A stretch of 64,000 nucleotides of DNA from Shiella aurantiaca (GTDB lineage Bacteria > Bacteroidota > Bacteroidia > Cytophagales > Cyclobacteriaceae). Shown here in pieces: positions 7,750-16,915 of the stretch (within the stretch, counting starts at the first letter, position 1; each line of letters begins with the position of its first letter). Location: NCBI GenBank assembly GCA_030412945.1, contig JAUHJS010000002.1:566504-630503 (forward strand). The letters are read 5' to 3'. The position numbers and the translations under genes were made by a program. The notes beneath the pieces are model-generated. The model searched no databases, was not told the origin of the DNA, and saw nothing but the letters and a program-made list of their open reading frames with translations.

Positions 7750-8471
7750 TAATCTTTCCTGCGGTTTTTATTTGGGTTGAAATTGTTTCTTCCGCCTTTG
7801 TTGTTGCGGTTTTGATTTTGGTTCCGATTGTTCTGGTTGCGGTTATTCATATTACGGCCTTGATTGCCCTGTGCCCGGTTATTCGGGAAATTACGTCCCT
7901 CTACGCGAGCACTTGCCGATACATCAAACAAGCCATTGTCGCGAATCAATTGTATGTCCATGTCCAGCTTGCCTTTAGAAAGCTGACGCATGTTTTCCAA
8001 AATCACGATATCGTCTACTACTTCTTTATTCCAGGTGCTGTAAAAGCTTTTCATGATTTTACCAATGCTAATGATGGCCGCATCTCTTTCTTCGGCATCA
8101 GTTAGCTGTATAGCTTTTTCAATCATTAGTTCCACGCCTTTGCCGTAGTGCTTAAAGCGAACCTCTCCGGTATTGTATTCCATAGCTTTGGGTTTTTTGC
8201 CCAAAAGCTCTTTTTGTGGCATAGGGTAGGGGCTATCCACATCTAATCGAAAATCAGAAATGATGTATAAATCATCCCAAAGTTTCTGTTGGTATTCGGG
8301 GTAGTCTTTGGGCACCGGACTGATTTGTTTCATCAAATCAATCATGGCAAATGCATAGCGGGTTCTTTTTTCACGGTCATCAAGGGTGATGATGTGGTCT
8401 ACCAGTTTCTGAATGTTTCTTCCGTACTCTTTCAAAATTACGTCTCCTAATTGTGTGTTATATGTTTCCAT
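7749..8471 (-). CDS. DUF4290 family protein
   Basis: This 240-residue cytoplasmic protein is typical of Bacteroidota. The first 190 residues are a folded, mostly helical domain (METYNTQLGDVILKEYGRN). The last 45 or so are low-complexity Asn/Arg/Gln-rich repeats (NNRNQ, GGRNN, NKNRRKD). Such a basic disordered tail suggests RNA or nucleic-acid contact, but no function is established. It lies 76 bases after the helicase gene and overlaps murA by one base. murA following DUF4290 is a recurrent order in the phylum, from memory. Confidence 0.85.
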   Translation of the reverse strand: METYNTQLGDVILKEYGRNIQKLVDHIITLDDREKRTRYAFAMIDLMKQISPVPKDYPEYQQKLWDDLYIISDFRLDVDSPYPMPQKELLGKKPKAMEYNTGEVRFKHYGKGVELMIEKAIQLTDAEERDAAIISIGKIMKSFYSTWNKEVVDDIVILENMRQLSKGKLDMDIQLIRDNGLFDVSASARVEGRNFPNNRAQGNQGRNMNNRNQNNRNQNQNRNNKGGRNNFNPNKNRRKD

Positions 8472-8547
8472 GGCACCATCCGAATACTTAATTATTCTAA
8501 TGTAGAAAATAAAGTTCAGTTTACGGCCTATTTTGTATTCCTATTTG

Positions 8548-10800
8548 TCAGGATTCCACGATCCTGAGTTTGGCAAAACTCAGCAAGAGGACTTTTTCTC
8601 CATGCCTATCGAAAAGGATGCGCGCCTTTTTGTTGGCGCCATCGGTATCCATTCCGGTTACTTTTCCAAAGCCAAATTTGGGGTGTTCCACCTTCATTCC
8701 GGTGCTAAGCTTGCTGGTATCGCTTGCCACAAAGTCGGTGCTGGGCTGATGCAGTGGCTTGGGAGGCACTTGTTGGCCTTGTCTGCGCATGCTCGAAACC
8801 AGATTTTTAGCAAAGTTAGACGAAATGGGGGCTTGTGGTTCTCTTGCGCTCAATAATTTATTGACTTTCAGGTAAGAGGGGTCAATTTCTTCAATAAATC
8901 GGCTCGGTTCACAGCTTTTGGGTCTTCCGAAGCGGTAGCGCGAGAGGGCATAGGTAAGATACACCTTCTGCTGCGCCCGGGTAATGGCCACGTAGAAAAG
9001 ACGTCTTTCTTCCTCCAAATCCGCGCGTGTGCTAATCATCATTTGCGAAGGGAAGAGGTCTTCTTCCATGCCCACAATGTATACGTATTTAAATTCCAAT
9101 CCCTTTGCGGAGTGTATGGTCATCAAGGTTACGGCCTCAGGGTCTTCCTCGTTACTATTTTGCACATCGGTAATGAGGGCGATTTGTTGTAAAAATGCCC
9201 CTAGGGATTTGTCCTCTACTTCCGGATTATCCACAAATTCTTTGATGGCATTGAGGAGTTCTTGTACGTTTTCGTAGCGGTTGAGCCCCTCTATGGTTTT
9301 GTCATCGTAAAGTTCTTTGAGCAGACCGGAATTTTTGGCCACCGCAGTGGCGGTTTCAAAAGCATCTTTGCGCTGCGAATCAATCTCTAAGGAACGGATA
9401 AGTGCCACAAAATTACCGATGGCCTCGGCTCCACGTCCGCCAATAAAGCTTCCGGCATTGTTCATGACCTCCCAAATGCTAATATCGTGGTCGAAGGCCG
9501 CAATCACGATTTTATCGATGGTGCTTTGGCCAATGCCTCGCTTGGGTAGGTTGATAATCCTGCGGAAGGCTTCTTCGTCTTGGTGATTCATAACGAAGCG
9601 CAAGTAGCAGATCAAGTCTTTGATTTCTTTCCGTTGATAGAAAGAAAGCCCACCCACGATTTTGTATTTGATATTCATTCTGCGCAAGGCTTCCTCTATG
9701 GCCCGCGACTGGCTATTGGTGCGGTATAGAACGGCAAATTCACTGTAATCCAGTTGCTTCTGCATCTTGTTTTCAAAGATGGATGAAGCCACAATCTTAC
9801 CTTCCTCGTTGTCGGTGGTGGCGCGCATCAGCTCAATCGGTTCCCCTTGGTCGTTGGAAGTCCACACGTTTTTGGGTAACTGGGCTTTGTTACGGCTAAT
9901 CACCGAATTGGCCGCATTCACGATATTCTGTGTTGAGCGATAGTTTTGCTCCAGTTTTACCACTTTCAGCTCAGGATAATCCTTCTCAAAATTGAGGATA
10001 TTCTGGATATCGGCTCCTCGGAAGGCATAAATACTTTGGGCATCGTCACCCACCACAGCAATATTCCGGTGCACGGAAGAAAGCTTTTTGGTAATAAGAT
10101 ATTGGGAAATATTGGTATCCTGAAACTCATCTACCAGCACGTATTTAAACTTATGCTGATACTTGTTGAGCACATCGAGGTGGTCGCGGAAGAGCACATT
10201 GGTATTGAAAAGCAAATCGTCAAAATCCATGGCTCCCGCCTTAAAGCAGCGGTCGCAGTACACTTTGTAGAGGCGGCCCATCTCGGGTTTTAAGGCATTC
10301 TCATCATCCGATTTATAAATTGGGTTACTGGTGTATTCTTGCCAGCTAATCAGGCGGTTTTTAGCCGAACTGATGCGATTGTACACCACATTGGCTTTGT
10401 ACACCTTGTCGTCAAGGCCTAGTTCTTTTACGATTTTTTTTATGAGGGATTTAGAATCATCGGTATCGTAAATGGTGAAATTGCTGGGGTAGCCCAGTTT
10501 TTCAGCTTCTGCACGCAAGATGCGGGCAAATACCGAGTGAAAAGTGCCCATCCAAAGGTTGCGCGCATCGCTACCTACCTCTTGCTCAATGCGGTGGCGC
10601 ATTTCCATTGCGGCTTTATTGGTAAAAGTCAGCGCCAAAATATTAAAAGGATCAACGCCCTTTTCTTTAATCAGATAAGCGATGCGGTAGGTGAGTACCC
10701 GGGTTTTCCCCGAGCCTGCACCGGCAATAATCATAGTAGGGCCTTCGGTGGTCAAAACCCCATCCAGCTGGGGTTCATTTAAGCTTTTCAGATAATCCAT
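8548..10800 (-). CDS. pcrA: UvrD/PcrA-type superfamily 1A DNA helicase
   Basis: This 3'-5' helicase acts in nucleotide excision repair, replication restart and removal of RecA or stalled polymerase. It shows the Q motif LNEPQLDGV, Walker A AGAGSGKT, motif Ia LTFTNKAAMEM, Walker B VLVDEFQDTN, GDDAQSIYAFRGA, QNYRS, MTIHSAKGLEF and VAITRAQ. The C-terminus (HPKFGFGKV) is the Tudor-like tail of PcrA/UvrD. I place the start at the ATG at 10800, giving 750 residues (MDYLKSLNEPQ). A clear AGGAG sits 7 bases upstream of it, whereas an ATG eight codons earlier lacks this. A visible Shine-Dalgarno is rare in this window. Confidence 0.95.
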   Translation of the reverse strand: MDYLKSLNEPQLDGVLTTEGPTMIIAGAGSGKTRVLTYRIAYLIKEKGVDPFNILALTFTNKAAMEMRHRIEQEVGSDARNLWMGTFHSVFARILRAEAEKLGYPSNFTIYDTDDSKSLIKKIVKELGLDDKVYKANVVYNRISSAKNRLISWQEYTSNPIYKSDDENALKPEMGRLYKVYCDRCFKAGAMDFDDLLFNTNVLFRDHLDVLNKYQHKFKYVLVDEFQDTNISQYLITKKLSSVHRNIAVVGDDAQSIYAFRGADIQNILNFEKDYPELKVVKLEQNYRSTQNIVNAANSVISRNKAQLPKNVWTSNDQGEPIELMRATTDNEEGKIVASSIFENKMQKQLDYSEFAVLYRTNSQSRAIEEALRRMNIKYKIVGGLSFYQRKEIKDLICYLRFVMNHQDEEAFRRIINLPKRGIGQSTIDKIVIAAFDHDISIWEVMNNAGSFIGGRGAEAIGNFVALIRSLEIDSQRKDAFETATAVAKNSGLLKELYDDKTIEGLNRYENVQELLNAIKEFVDNPEVEDKSLGAFLQQIALITDVQNSNEEDPEAVTLMTIHSAKGLEFKYVYIVGMEEDLFPSQMMISTRADLEEERRLFYVAITRAQQKVYLTYALSRYRFGRPKSCEPSRFIEEIDPSYLKVNKLLSAREPQAPISSNFAKNLVSSMRRQGQQVPPKPLHQPSTDFVASDTSKLSTGMKVEHPKFGFGKVTGMDTDGANKKARILFDRHGEKVLLLSFAKLRIVES

Positions 10801-10868
10801 TCGTTCTCCTCTTTCTCGATGCAATTTACAATAAAGCGATTAAAATGACGGGTTTATTGGTATATCAA

Positions 10869-10897
10869 TTGACAGCCTCTCGAAATTCGTATCTTTG
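10869..10897 (+). promoter_or_regulatory. Bacteroidota-type promoter for the DUF3109 gene
   Basis: TTG at 10869, an 18-base spacer, then TATCTTTG (TAnnTTTG) at 10890-10897. Transcription from here would begin near 10903. That excludes an upstream in-frame ATG at 10895 as the start and supports 10952. Confidence 0.65.
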
Positions 10898-10951
10898 CAG
10901 TCGTACAAGCTATCTGCTTCGTTTTTTTTCTACCTTTTATTCTGTTTGTTC

Positions 10952-11524
10952 ATGATTATTGTAGGCAAGGCCATTATTTCGGATGATATCAAGGAGCAGT
11001 TTTTTGTTTGTGATTTAACAAAGTGCAAAGGAGCCTGCTGCGAAGAAGGCGACTTGGGCGCACCGCTGACCGAAGAGGAATTACCTATTTTGGAAGAAAT
11101 CTACGAAAAGGTGAAGCCCTACCTAATGCCCGAAGGCATTAAAGCGATTGAGCAACAGGGTAAATATATTAAAGATTGGGAAGGTGATTTTTCCACGCCT
11201 ACAGTAGACGGTCGTCATTGTGCCTATGCCAATTATGATGAAAAAGGGATTTTGAAATGCGGTATTGAGCAAGCTAAGTTGGATGGTAAGATTGATTTTC
11301 AAAAACCCATTTCCTGCCATTTATACCCCATTCGTATCAAAGCCTATGACGACTTTGATGCCGTAAACTACCACCGCTGGCAAATCTGTGATCCTGCTTG
11401 CCACCTAGGCGATTCACTCAAAGTACCCTTGTATAAATTTTTGCGCGAGCCGCTTATTCGTAAATATGGAGAAGCTTGGTATGCCGAATTAGTAGAGCAG
11501 ATTGAAAATCCTAAGGCCCTTTAA
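10952..11524 (+). CDS. DUF3109 family Cys-rich protein (YkgJ-like)
   Basis: A protein of 190 residues starting [13 protein letters not shown]. It carries a dense set of cysteines: [14 protein letters not shown] at residues 20-33, then [18 protein letters not shown] and CDPACH. The pattern CxxxCxxxCC followed by later Cys/His resembles the YkgJ/UPF0153 type of metal-binding or Fe-S protein. The physiological role is unknown. The promoter just upstream decides the start codon. Its stop overlaps the stop of the convergent outer-membrane protein gene by 4 bases. Confidence 0.85.
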   Translation: MIIVGKAIISDDIKEQFFVCDLTKCKGACCEEGDLGAPLTEEELPILEEIYEKVKPYLMPEGIKAIEQQGKYIKDWEGDFSTPTVDGRHCAYANYDEKGILKCGIEQAKLDGKIDFQKPISCHLYPIRIKAYDDFDAVNYHRWQICDPACHLGDSLKVPLYKFLREPLIRKYGEAWYAELVEQIENPKAL

Positions 11525-12192
11525 TATTCCTCTTCTTCTTTCTCGAAAATGGAAATGATAAGCATAAGGCGTATGCTTAAAGCTTTGTCGTTGTTTTCAG
11601 GATTGCCGAATAGACTTACATTATCCAAATAATCAGTTTGGGGATTGAGTAATCCTATTTGTAAGCCCACACCCATCGTGTTTTTAAAGAAGTAATTCGC
11701 GCCTACCTGCGTGGGAAGCATGGCCGATGAGTTGCCATAGGTTTCGTTAGCGGAACGGGTACTGTTTTGCTCTTGCAAGGGGTTACCGTTTTCGTCTTTG
11801 GGCTGATAGCGCAAAATGCCAAAGCCTTGACTCACATACACTTGCCAGGTTTTGGTTTTGATAAAACTATAATGCAAGTCGAAGCCAATACCGATAAGGC
11901 TTGTTTGAAAGCTGGTATTGGCTGAATTGTTACGGGTTTCCAGTGGATTGCTTCGGGTGCTTAGGTAGCCACCGAGCAAATTGATTCCTCCATTAAGCTT
12001 TTTTCGATGATTCAAGCGAACTCCCACCTGCATACCAGCCGAATACGTAGTAAAACTTTTGCCCAAATCTCCCGCATACGAAAAAGCGCTCGGGGCCACA
12101 TAGGCGTAGCGTATGGCTTTTCCGTTTCTCTTCTGCGCTTGAGTCAGAAAAGGAATCGTGAGTAGGATAAATAGGAGCAAACGTTTCATCAT
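11521..12192 (-). CDS. Predicted outer-membrane beta-barrel protein
   Basis: A protein of about 223 residues starting [20 protein letters not shown], a signal peptide cleaved near residue 20. The rest has alternating strands rich in Gly, Tyr and Asn ([17 protein letters not shown] segments, [19 protein letters not shown]). It resembles small barrels common in Bacteroidota, but I recognise no family. I use the ATG at 12192 because a longer reading would begin inside the accC terminator. The acidic tail FEKEEEEY is unusual, since barrels usually end in an aromatic residue of the last strand. Confidence 0.7.
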   Translation of the reverse strand: MMKRLLLFILLTIPFLTQAQKRNGKAIRYAYVAPSAFSYAGDLGKSFTTYSAGMQVGVRLNHRKKLNGGINLLGGYLSTRSNPLETRNNSANTSFQTSLIGIGFDLHYSFIKTKTWQVYVSQGFGILRYQPKDENGNPLQEQNSTRSANETYGNSSAMLPTQVGANYFFKNTMGVGLQIGLLNPQTDYLDNVSLFGNPENNDKALSIRLMLIISIFEKEEEEY

Positions 12193-12205
12193 TGCATAAA
12201 AATAC

Positions 12206-12230
12206 AAAACCCGGTGATTAACCGGGCTTT
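12206..12230 (-). terminator. Intrinsic terminator after accC
   Basis: On the minus strand AAAGCCCGGT pairs with ACCGGGTTTT (one mismatch) around loop TAATC, then T-rich DNA. It lies 6 bases after the accC stop. Confidence 0.7.
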
Positions 12231-12235
12231 GTGTG

Positions 12236-13585
12236 TTAGGCTTTTATTTTTGAAAAATCGAAAGTCTCTAAGAATTTGGTGGTGAACTTACCTGCTTGGA
12301 ATTGCGGATCGTCCATTAAGGCAATGTGGAAAGGAATAGTAGTTTTGATTCCTTCAATCACAAATTCCTGCAAGGCACGCTTCATACGGGTAAGTACCTC
12401 TTCACGCGACTGACCGCTTACGATTAGCTTGGCTATCATTGAGTCGTAGTTGGGCGGAATGGTGTAGCCCGCATATACGTGGCTATCTACGCGTACGCCA
12501 TGCCCACCAGGAATGTGCAGATTGGTGATTTTACCCGGAGAAGGACGGAATCCGTTTGCTGGATCTTCCGCATTGATACGGCACTCCATGGCATAGAGAT
12601 TAGGGAAATAGTTGCGGCCGGATATTTCTACGCCAGCAGCTACCTTAATTTGCTCCTTAATCAAGTCATAGTCCGTTACTTCCTCGGTTATAGGGTGTTC
12701 TACCTGAATACGGGTGTTCATCTCCATGAAGTAGAAGTCGCCATGTTTGTCCACCAAAAACTCGATAGTTCCAGCTCCTTCGTAGCCAATTGATGCCGCA
12801 CCAGCAATGGCTGCAGCCCCCATTTTCTCACGAAGTTCTTGGGTCATGATAGGAGAAGGGGTTTCTTCTACCAATTTCTGGTGTCTTCTTTGGATTGAGC
12901 AATCTCTTTCCGACAAGTGGCAAACACGACCGTACTGGTCGCCCACTACTTGAATTTCGATATGGCGAGGCTCTTCTACGAATTTCTCCAGATACAAAGC
13001 ATCGTTGCCGAAGGCCGCTCCCGACTCTTGACGGGCGTCATCCCAGGCTTTTTTGAATTCGCTTTCATTGGCCACAATACGCATCCCGCGGCCACCACCG
13101 CCTGCGGTAGCTTTCAAAATCACCGGATAACCGATTTTTTTAGCGATTTTTATCCCCTCTTCCATAGAAGAAAGAAGTCCATCGGAACCGGGAACGGTAG
13201 GGACGCCAGCTTTTTTCATGGTGTCCTTAGCCGTGGCTTTGTCCCCCATTTTGTTGATCATCTCAGGAGATGCACCAATGAATTTGATATTGTACTCTTG
13301 ACAAACGCGAGAAAACTCGGCATTTTCTGACAAGAAGCCATATCCTGGGTGAATGGCATCGGCATTGGTAATTTCCGCTGCAGCAATCAAGTTCGGGATA
13401 TTCAAATAAGAATGTTTGCTAATAGCTGGGCCGATACACACGGCCTCATCGGCAAATCGCACGTGAAGACTTTCGCGGTCGGCTGTAGAATATACGGCCA
13501 CCGTTTTAATCCCCATTTCTTTACACGTACGGATGATACGTAAGGCGATTTCCCCTCTGTTGGCAATTAATATTTTCTTAAACAC
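12236..13585 (-). CDS. accC: Acetyl-CoA carboxylase, biotin carboxylase subunit
   Basis: This enzyme (449 residues) carboxylates the biotin on AccB with ATP and bicarbonate, the first half reaction of fatty-acid synthesis. It begins with the typical [19 protein letters not shown]. It has the Gly-rich ATP-grasp loop [12 protein letters not shown], the catalytic segment [17 protein letters not shown] and RINAEDP. Length is normal. It follows accB after 73 bases, but an intrinsic terminator lies in that gap, so its expression may depend on partial read-through or on its own promoter. Confidence 0.97.
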   Translation of the reverse strand: MFKKILIANRGEIALRIIRTCKEMGIKTVAVYSTADRESLHVRFADEAVCIGPAISKHSYLNIPNLIAAAEITNADAIHPGYGFLSENAEFSRVCQEYNIKFIGASPEMINKMGDKATAKDTMKKAGVPTVPGSDGLLSSMEEGIKIAKKIGYPVILKATAGGGGRGMRIVANESEFKKAWDDARQESGAAFGNDALYLEKFVEEPRHIEIQVVGDQYGRVCHLSERDCSIQRRHQKLVEETPSPIMTQELREKMGAAAIAGAASIGYEGAGTIEFLVDKHGDFYFMEMNTRIQVEHPITEEVTDYDLIKEQIKVAAGVEISGRNYFPNLYAMECRINAEDPANGFRPSPGKITNLHIPGGHGVRVDSHVYAGYTIPPNYDSMIAKLIVSGQSREEVLTRMKRALQEFVIEGIKTTIPFHIALMDDPQFQAGKFTTKFLETFDFSKIKA

Positions 13586-13611
13586 GTGTTTCAGGTTTAG
13601 TTATAGACCAT

Positions 13612-13641
13612 AAAAAAGACCTCCTTACAGGTAAAGAGGTC
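13612..13641 (-). terminator. Intrinsic terminator or attenuator between accB and accC
   Basis: On the minus strand GACCTCTTTA pairs with TAAGGAGGTC (10 pairs, one G-T, loop CCTG) and is followed directly by TTTTTT. It is fully inside the accB-accC gap. Confidence 0.8.
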
Positions 13642-13658
13642 GTAAGGGCTTTGTACGA

Positions 13659-14147
13659 TTAAGATGGATCAACCAAGAATAATGGCTGGTCATACTCTAC
13701 CGGAGACGAATTATCTACCAAGATTTTTACGATAGTGCCAGATACTTCCGATTCAATCTCGTTGAAAAGTTTCATGGCTTCGATGATGCATACCGCTTGT
13801 CCGGCTTTAATTTTGTCGCCTACTTTTACAAAAGGCTCAGCCTCAGGGTTTGATGAGCGATAGAACGTACCAATCATCGGTGATTTTACGGCTACATATT
13901 TGCTGTCGTCACCTGAGGAGGCTGGAGCAGCTTTTGGTGCTTCTGCGGCTGGAGCAGCTGGTGCTGCAGGAGCCGGAGCGGAAGGTCTTGGGGCAGGAGC
14001 CGCTGCGGCTACTACTTCCGATACCACATGCTTAACTTCTTGACTTTTCTTAACCTTGATTTTAAAGGCCTCTGTTTCAATGTTTACTTCTTCTAGTCCA
14101 GATTTGGCAATAAAATCAATCAGGTCTTGGATTTCTTTTGCTTTCAT
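13659..14147 (-). CDS. accB: Acetyl-CoA carboxylase, biotin carboxyl carrier protein
   Basis: A 162-residue carrier that shuttles carboxyl groups between biotin carboxylase and the carboxyltransferase. An N-terminal helical segment (MKAKEIQDLIDFIAKSGLEEV) is followed by a flexible Ala/Pro linker (about residues 47-77). The biotinyl domain has EAMKLFNE, with biotinylated Lys126. It lies 40 bases downstream of efp. A strong terminator follows it, which would give more AccB than AccC mRNA; this matches the excess of carrier expected for the complex, but that is inference. Confidence 0.96.
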   Translation of the reverse strand: MKAKEIQDLIDFIAKSGLEEVNIETEAFKIKVKKSQEVKHVVSEVVAAAAPAPRPSAPAPAAPAAPAAEAPKAAPASSGDDSKYVAVKSPMIGTFYRSSNPEAEPFVKVGDKIKAGQAVCIIEAMKLFNEIESEVSGTIVKILVDNSSPVEYDQPLFLVDPS

Positions 14148-14187
14148 GTGTTTATAGTTAATGTCTTATACTCAATTGAAGGTAGGT

Positions 14188-14751
14188 TTATTTCACTCGT
14201 TCTGAGTATTCGCCCGTACGGGTGTCTACTTTAATAAGTGTATCTTGATCCACAAATAGAGGAACGTTGATAGTGGCTCCGGTTTCTAAAGTGGCTGGTT
14301 TTAAGGTACGCGTGGCGGTATCGCCTTTCATGCCCGGTTCGGTATAGGTTACCATCAATTCCACAAAAGGAGGAAGTTCGCAGTTGAGGGCTTTTTCTGT
14401 TTCAGCATGGAAAAAGATATCCACTGCCTGGCCATCTTTCAAAAACTCATAGCCTTGGATTTGCTTTTCCTCTAACGTTACCTGTTCAAAAGTCTCGCTG
14501 TCCATGAAATTGTAGCCGAGTTCGTCTTTGTATAAAAACTGATGCGGTCTTTTTTCTATGCGGGCTTGGGTAACGGATACCCCAGAGTTGAAGGTGTTTT
14601 CAATCACCCTTCCGGTATTCAAATTGCGAAGTTTGGTTCTTACAAAAGCAGCGCCTTTTCCCGGCTTCACGTGCTGAAATTCAACGATGCTGTATAGGTC
14701 GTTGTTGAATTCAATACACATTCCATTTCTAAAATCTGCAGTAGTTGCCAT
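14188..14751 (-). CDS. efp: Elongation factor P
   Basis: EF-P (187 residues) relieves ribosome stalling at proline stretches. All three beta-barrel domains are present, with the tip loop KPGKGAAF that places Lys32 at the peptidyl-transferase centre and the C-terminal [22 protein letters not shown]. No EpmA/EpmB-type modification gene is nearby. It lies between fabH and accB, and a TAnnTTTG element 30 bases upstream may give it its own promoter. Confidence 0.96.
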   Translation of the reverse strand: MATTADFRNGMCIEFNNDLYSIVEFQHVKPGKGAAFVRTKLRNLNTGRVIENTFNSGVSVTQARIEKRPHQFLYKDELGYNFMDSETFEQVTLEEKQIQGYEFLKDGQAVDIFFHAETEKALNCELPPFVELMVTYTEPGMKGDTATRTLKPATLETGATINVPLFVDQDTLIKVDTRTGEYSERVK

Positions 14752-14780
14752 ATAATTCTTAAAAAAGAGGTGCTAAATTA

Positions 14781-14788
14781 CAAATCTA
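14781..14788 (-). promoter_or_regulatory. Possible -7 element for efp
   Basis: On the minus strand the sequence is TAGATTTG, matching TAnnTTTG, about 30 bases before the efp ATG. No convincing -33 element is visible. Confidence 0.35.
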
Positions 14789-14813
14789 TTCCAATTTGGG
14801 AAACGACTAAGCG

Positions 14814-15812
14814 TTATTTTGGGTCGTAGGCCCATTTAATATATACCGAACCCCAGGTGAAACCGCCACCAAAAGCTGCCAATACAATATTGTCACCTTT
14901 TTTTAATTGCGATTCGTAATCCCACAAGCAAAGTGGAATAGTGCCGCTGGTGGTGTTTCCGTATTTGTGAATGTTAATCATTACTTTGCTGTCGTCAATG
15001 CCCATTCGTTGGCCTGTGGCATTGATAATGCGTAAGTTGGCCTGATGAGGTACTAGCCAAGCAATGTCGTTGCCCGTTAGGTGGTTTCGCTCCATGATTT
15101 GAGCAGCCACTTCGGCCATGTTGGTTACCGCAAATTTGAACACAGCCGATCCTTCTTGATATACATAATGCTCACGCGCATCAATGGTCTCGTGCGTGGC
15201 TGGCTTGCGGCTTCCACCAGCTTTCATATGCAGGTATTGCGCTCCGGCTCCATCGGAGTGGAGAATAAAATCTTTAATGCCTAGATCTTCTTGAGTAGGT
15301 TCGAGCATCACGGCTCCAGCCCCATCGCCAAAAATGATACAGGTAGTGCGGTCGGTGTAGTCGATGATGGAAGACATTTTATCAGCTCCTACGATTACTA
15401 CCTTTTTGTATTTTCCGGTCTCGATGAATTGAGAGCCTGTAGAAAGGGCATAAATAAACCCGGAACAAGCTGCTTGGATATCATAACTGAAGGCGTTTTT
15501 GGCACCTATGGCATCGCTAATAATATTGGCAGTTGCCGGGAACGTCATGTCAGGCGTAGTGGTGGCGCAAATCAGCAGGTCGATTTCCTCAGGGCGTGTG
15601 TTGGTTTTGGCCAATAGGCCTTTTACCGCTTCGATGCCCATTACCGAGGTTCCTTGGCCTTCTCCTTTCAGAATATGGCGCTGCTTGATACCCGTTCGGG
15701 AAGTGATCCACTCATCGGTGGTATCCACAATGGTTTCTAACTCTTTGTTGGTGAGTATGTAGTCGGGTACATAGCCATGTACTCCGGTAATGGCCGCTCT
15801 GAGTTGTGTCAT
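14814..15812 (-). CDS. fabH: 3-oxoacyl-ACP synthase III
   Basis: FabH (332 residues) starts fatty-acid chains by condensing acyl-CoA with malonyl-ACP. The catalytic triad is visible: Cys116 in [11 protein letters not shown], His in [10 protein letters not shown] and Asn in KYGNTTSGT. The order rpmF-fabH-efp-accB-accC groups chain initiation with malonyl-CoA supply. plsX, which often lies between rpmF and fabH in other phyla, is absent from the gap. A terminator after rpmF and a TAnnTTTG element upstream suggest that fabH begins a separate transcript. Confidence 0.97.
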   Translation of the reverse strand: MTQLRAAITGVHGYVPDYILTNKELETIVDTTDEWITSRTGIKQRHILKGEGQGTSVMGIEAVKGLLAKTNTRPEEIDLLICATTTPDMTFPATANIISDAIGAKNAFSYDIQAACSGFIYALSTGSQFIETGKYKKVVIVGADKMSSIIDYTDRTTCIIFGDGAGAVMLEPTQEDLGIKDFILHSDGAGAQYLHMKAGGSRKPATHETIDAREHYVYQEGSAVFKFAVTNMAEVAAQIMERNHLTGNDIAWLVPHQANLRIINATGQRMGIDDSKVMINIHKYGNTTSGTIPLCLWDYESQLKKGDNIVLAAFGGGFTWGSVYIKWAYDPK

Positions 15813-15861
15813 CAGAATTGGTATTTAGTATCGGTCGCTAAAATTGTTTTCAGCATAGGTA

Positions 15862-15869
15862 CAAACTTA
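15862..15869 (-). promoter_or_regulatory. Possible -7 element for fabH
   Basis: On the minus strand TAAGTTTG (TAnnTTTG) lies 50 bases before the fabH start and downstream of the rpmF terminator. The -33 region is weak. Confidence 0.4.
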
Positions 15870-15913
15870 GCTGTTCTTGGATAAATACACATACCTTTTT
15901 TGGGAAAAGGCAT

Positions 15914-15958
15914 ACAAAAAAATCACCTTACGGGGCGCTTATCCCAATAAGGTGATTT
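15914..15958 (-). terminator. Intrinsic terminator between rpmF and fabH
   Basis: On the minus strand AAATCACCTTA pairs perfectly with TAAGGTGATTT (11 pairs, 17-base loop), followed by a T run. It lies about 90 bases after rpmF. Confidence 0.75.
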
Positions 15959-16045
15959 AAGTCAGTTTAGTAAGTATGTAAAAGGAAAACTGGCTCAGCT
16001 ACTAGTAGAGAGGGTTTTCTTGATTTACGTATATACACTGAGGTA

Positions 16046-16237
16046 TTATACAAGTACGTCTTTTTCGATCACTACTTTGCCTTTCCAGTATAATTTACCT
16101 TCGTGCCAGAATGCTCTGTGCGGAAGGTGAAATTCTCCTGTGGTAGGGCATATAGCTAAGTTCTGCGTTTCCGCCTTATAGTGCGTCCTTCTCTTATCAC
16201 GTCTCGTTTTCGAGATCTTCCGTTTAGGATGAGCCAT
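16046..16237 (-). CDS. rpmF: Ribosomal protein bL32
   Basis: The 63-residue protein begins [21 protein letters not shown], the conserved L32 N-terminus. Only one Cys remains ([10 protein letters not shown]), so it is the form that does not bind zinc. It lies 19 bases after the DUF177 gene, the usual pairing, and is followed by a terminator. Confidence 0.95.
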   Translation of the reverse strand: MAHPKRKISKTRRDKRRTHYKAETQNLAICPTTGEFHLPHRAFWHEGKLYWKGKVVIEKDVLV

Positions 16238-16256
16238 CTTCTATTACTTTTTATTG

Positions 16257-16841
16257 TTAATTATCGTTCTTTAACTTTTTCAATGCACTCCAGCGAGGGT
16301 CAATGTCTTCCTCAGAGGAGTCTGTGTTTTCGGATCCTTGTTCTTCTTCCTCATCTTCAAAAGGCTCGGAAGAATACACTAAGTGTCCTTCGTTTTCCCA
16401 GTCGTCTTCCTCCTCGTCCCATTCTTCTTCAAGATCGGGATGGATTTTTTTCATGGGAATAGCTAAACCTATGTATTCAAAGAGGTATTGCGATAAGTCA
16501 AGACGCTGGGTTCCTTCCGGAATCACGTACATGTCTTCGCTCAACTCTTGGTACTCCTCGCCATACTTGAAAATCAAATGTTCCTCAAGGGCCATTTTGT
16601 ACTTAAAAGGCTGCAAGCTTCTGTCGCATATCAGTTCCACGAATCCGTTAATCTGGATGTCTAACTGAAGCATGTTGCTGCCTTTTTCAAGGCTTACTTC
16701 GGCTTTGAGGCTTCCTTTTTCTACAAGGTTTTGCTCAATACTTTCAAAAAACGCGTTATCGATATCGAATGAATATTCGTGTGAGCCCTTTTGGAGCTTA
16801 TAAATATCGATGCTGTATTTCGTGTTTGTGTTCGTTTTCAT
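16257..16841 (-). CDS. DUF177/YceD family protein
   Basis: YceD-type proteins are encoded beside rpmF and take part in 23S rRNA/50S metabolism in other bacteria. The folded part (about residues 1-135) contains GFVELICDRSLQPFKY and YVIPEGTQRLDLSQYLFEYI. The C-terminal third is strongly acidic (runs of Glu and Asp) and looks disordered. The ATG at 16841 is chosen because it gives MKTNTNTKYSIDIYKL; the longer reading starts at TTG. A good promoter lies 26 bases upstream. Confidence 0.88.
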   Translation of the reverse strand: MKTNTNTKYSIDIYKLQKGSHEYSFDIDNAFFESIEQNLVEKGSLKAEVSLEKGSNMLQLDIQINGFVELICDRSLQPFKYKMALEEHLIFKYGEEYQELSEDMYVIPEGTQRLDLSQYLFEYIGLAIPMKKIHPDLEEEWDEEEDDWENEGHLVYSSEPFEDEEEEQGSENTDSSEEDIDPRWSALKKLKNDN

Positions 16842-16866
16842 GGGATACCTTCCCAAAACAAGACCG

Positions 16867-16895
16867 CAAATTTAGTAAAAATTTTATTATCAAAA
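16867..16895 (-). promoter_or_regulatory. Promoter for the DUF177-rpmF unit
   Basis: On the minus strand TTTTG is followed after 16 bases by TAAATTTG (TAnnTTTG), placing the transcript start about 20 bases before the DUF177 ATG. A second TTG lies 21 bases upstream of the -7 element. Confidence 0.5.
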
Positions 16896-16915
16896 CAAGA
16901 GTGCCTGAAAGATTA

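Noticed and set aside
10802..10824. Helicase start eight codons upstream
   Set aside because: A clear AGGAG lies 7 bases before the inner ATG at 10800, and the upstream codons (HRERGERM) are that ribosome-binding region translated.
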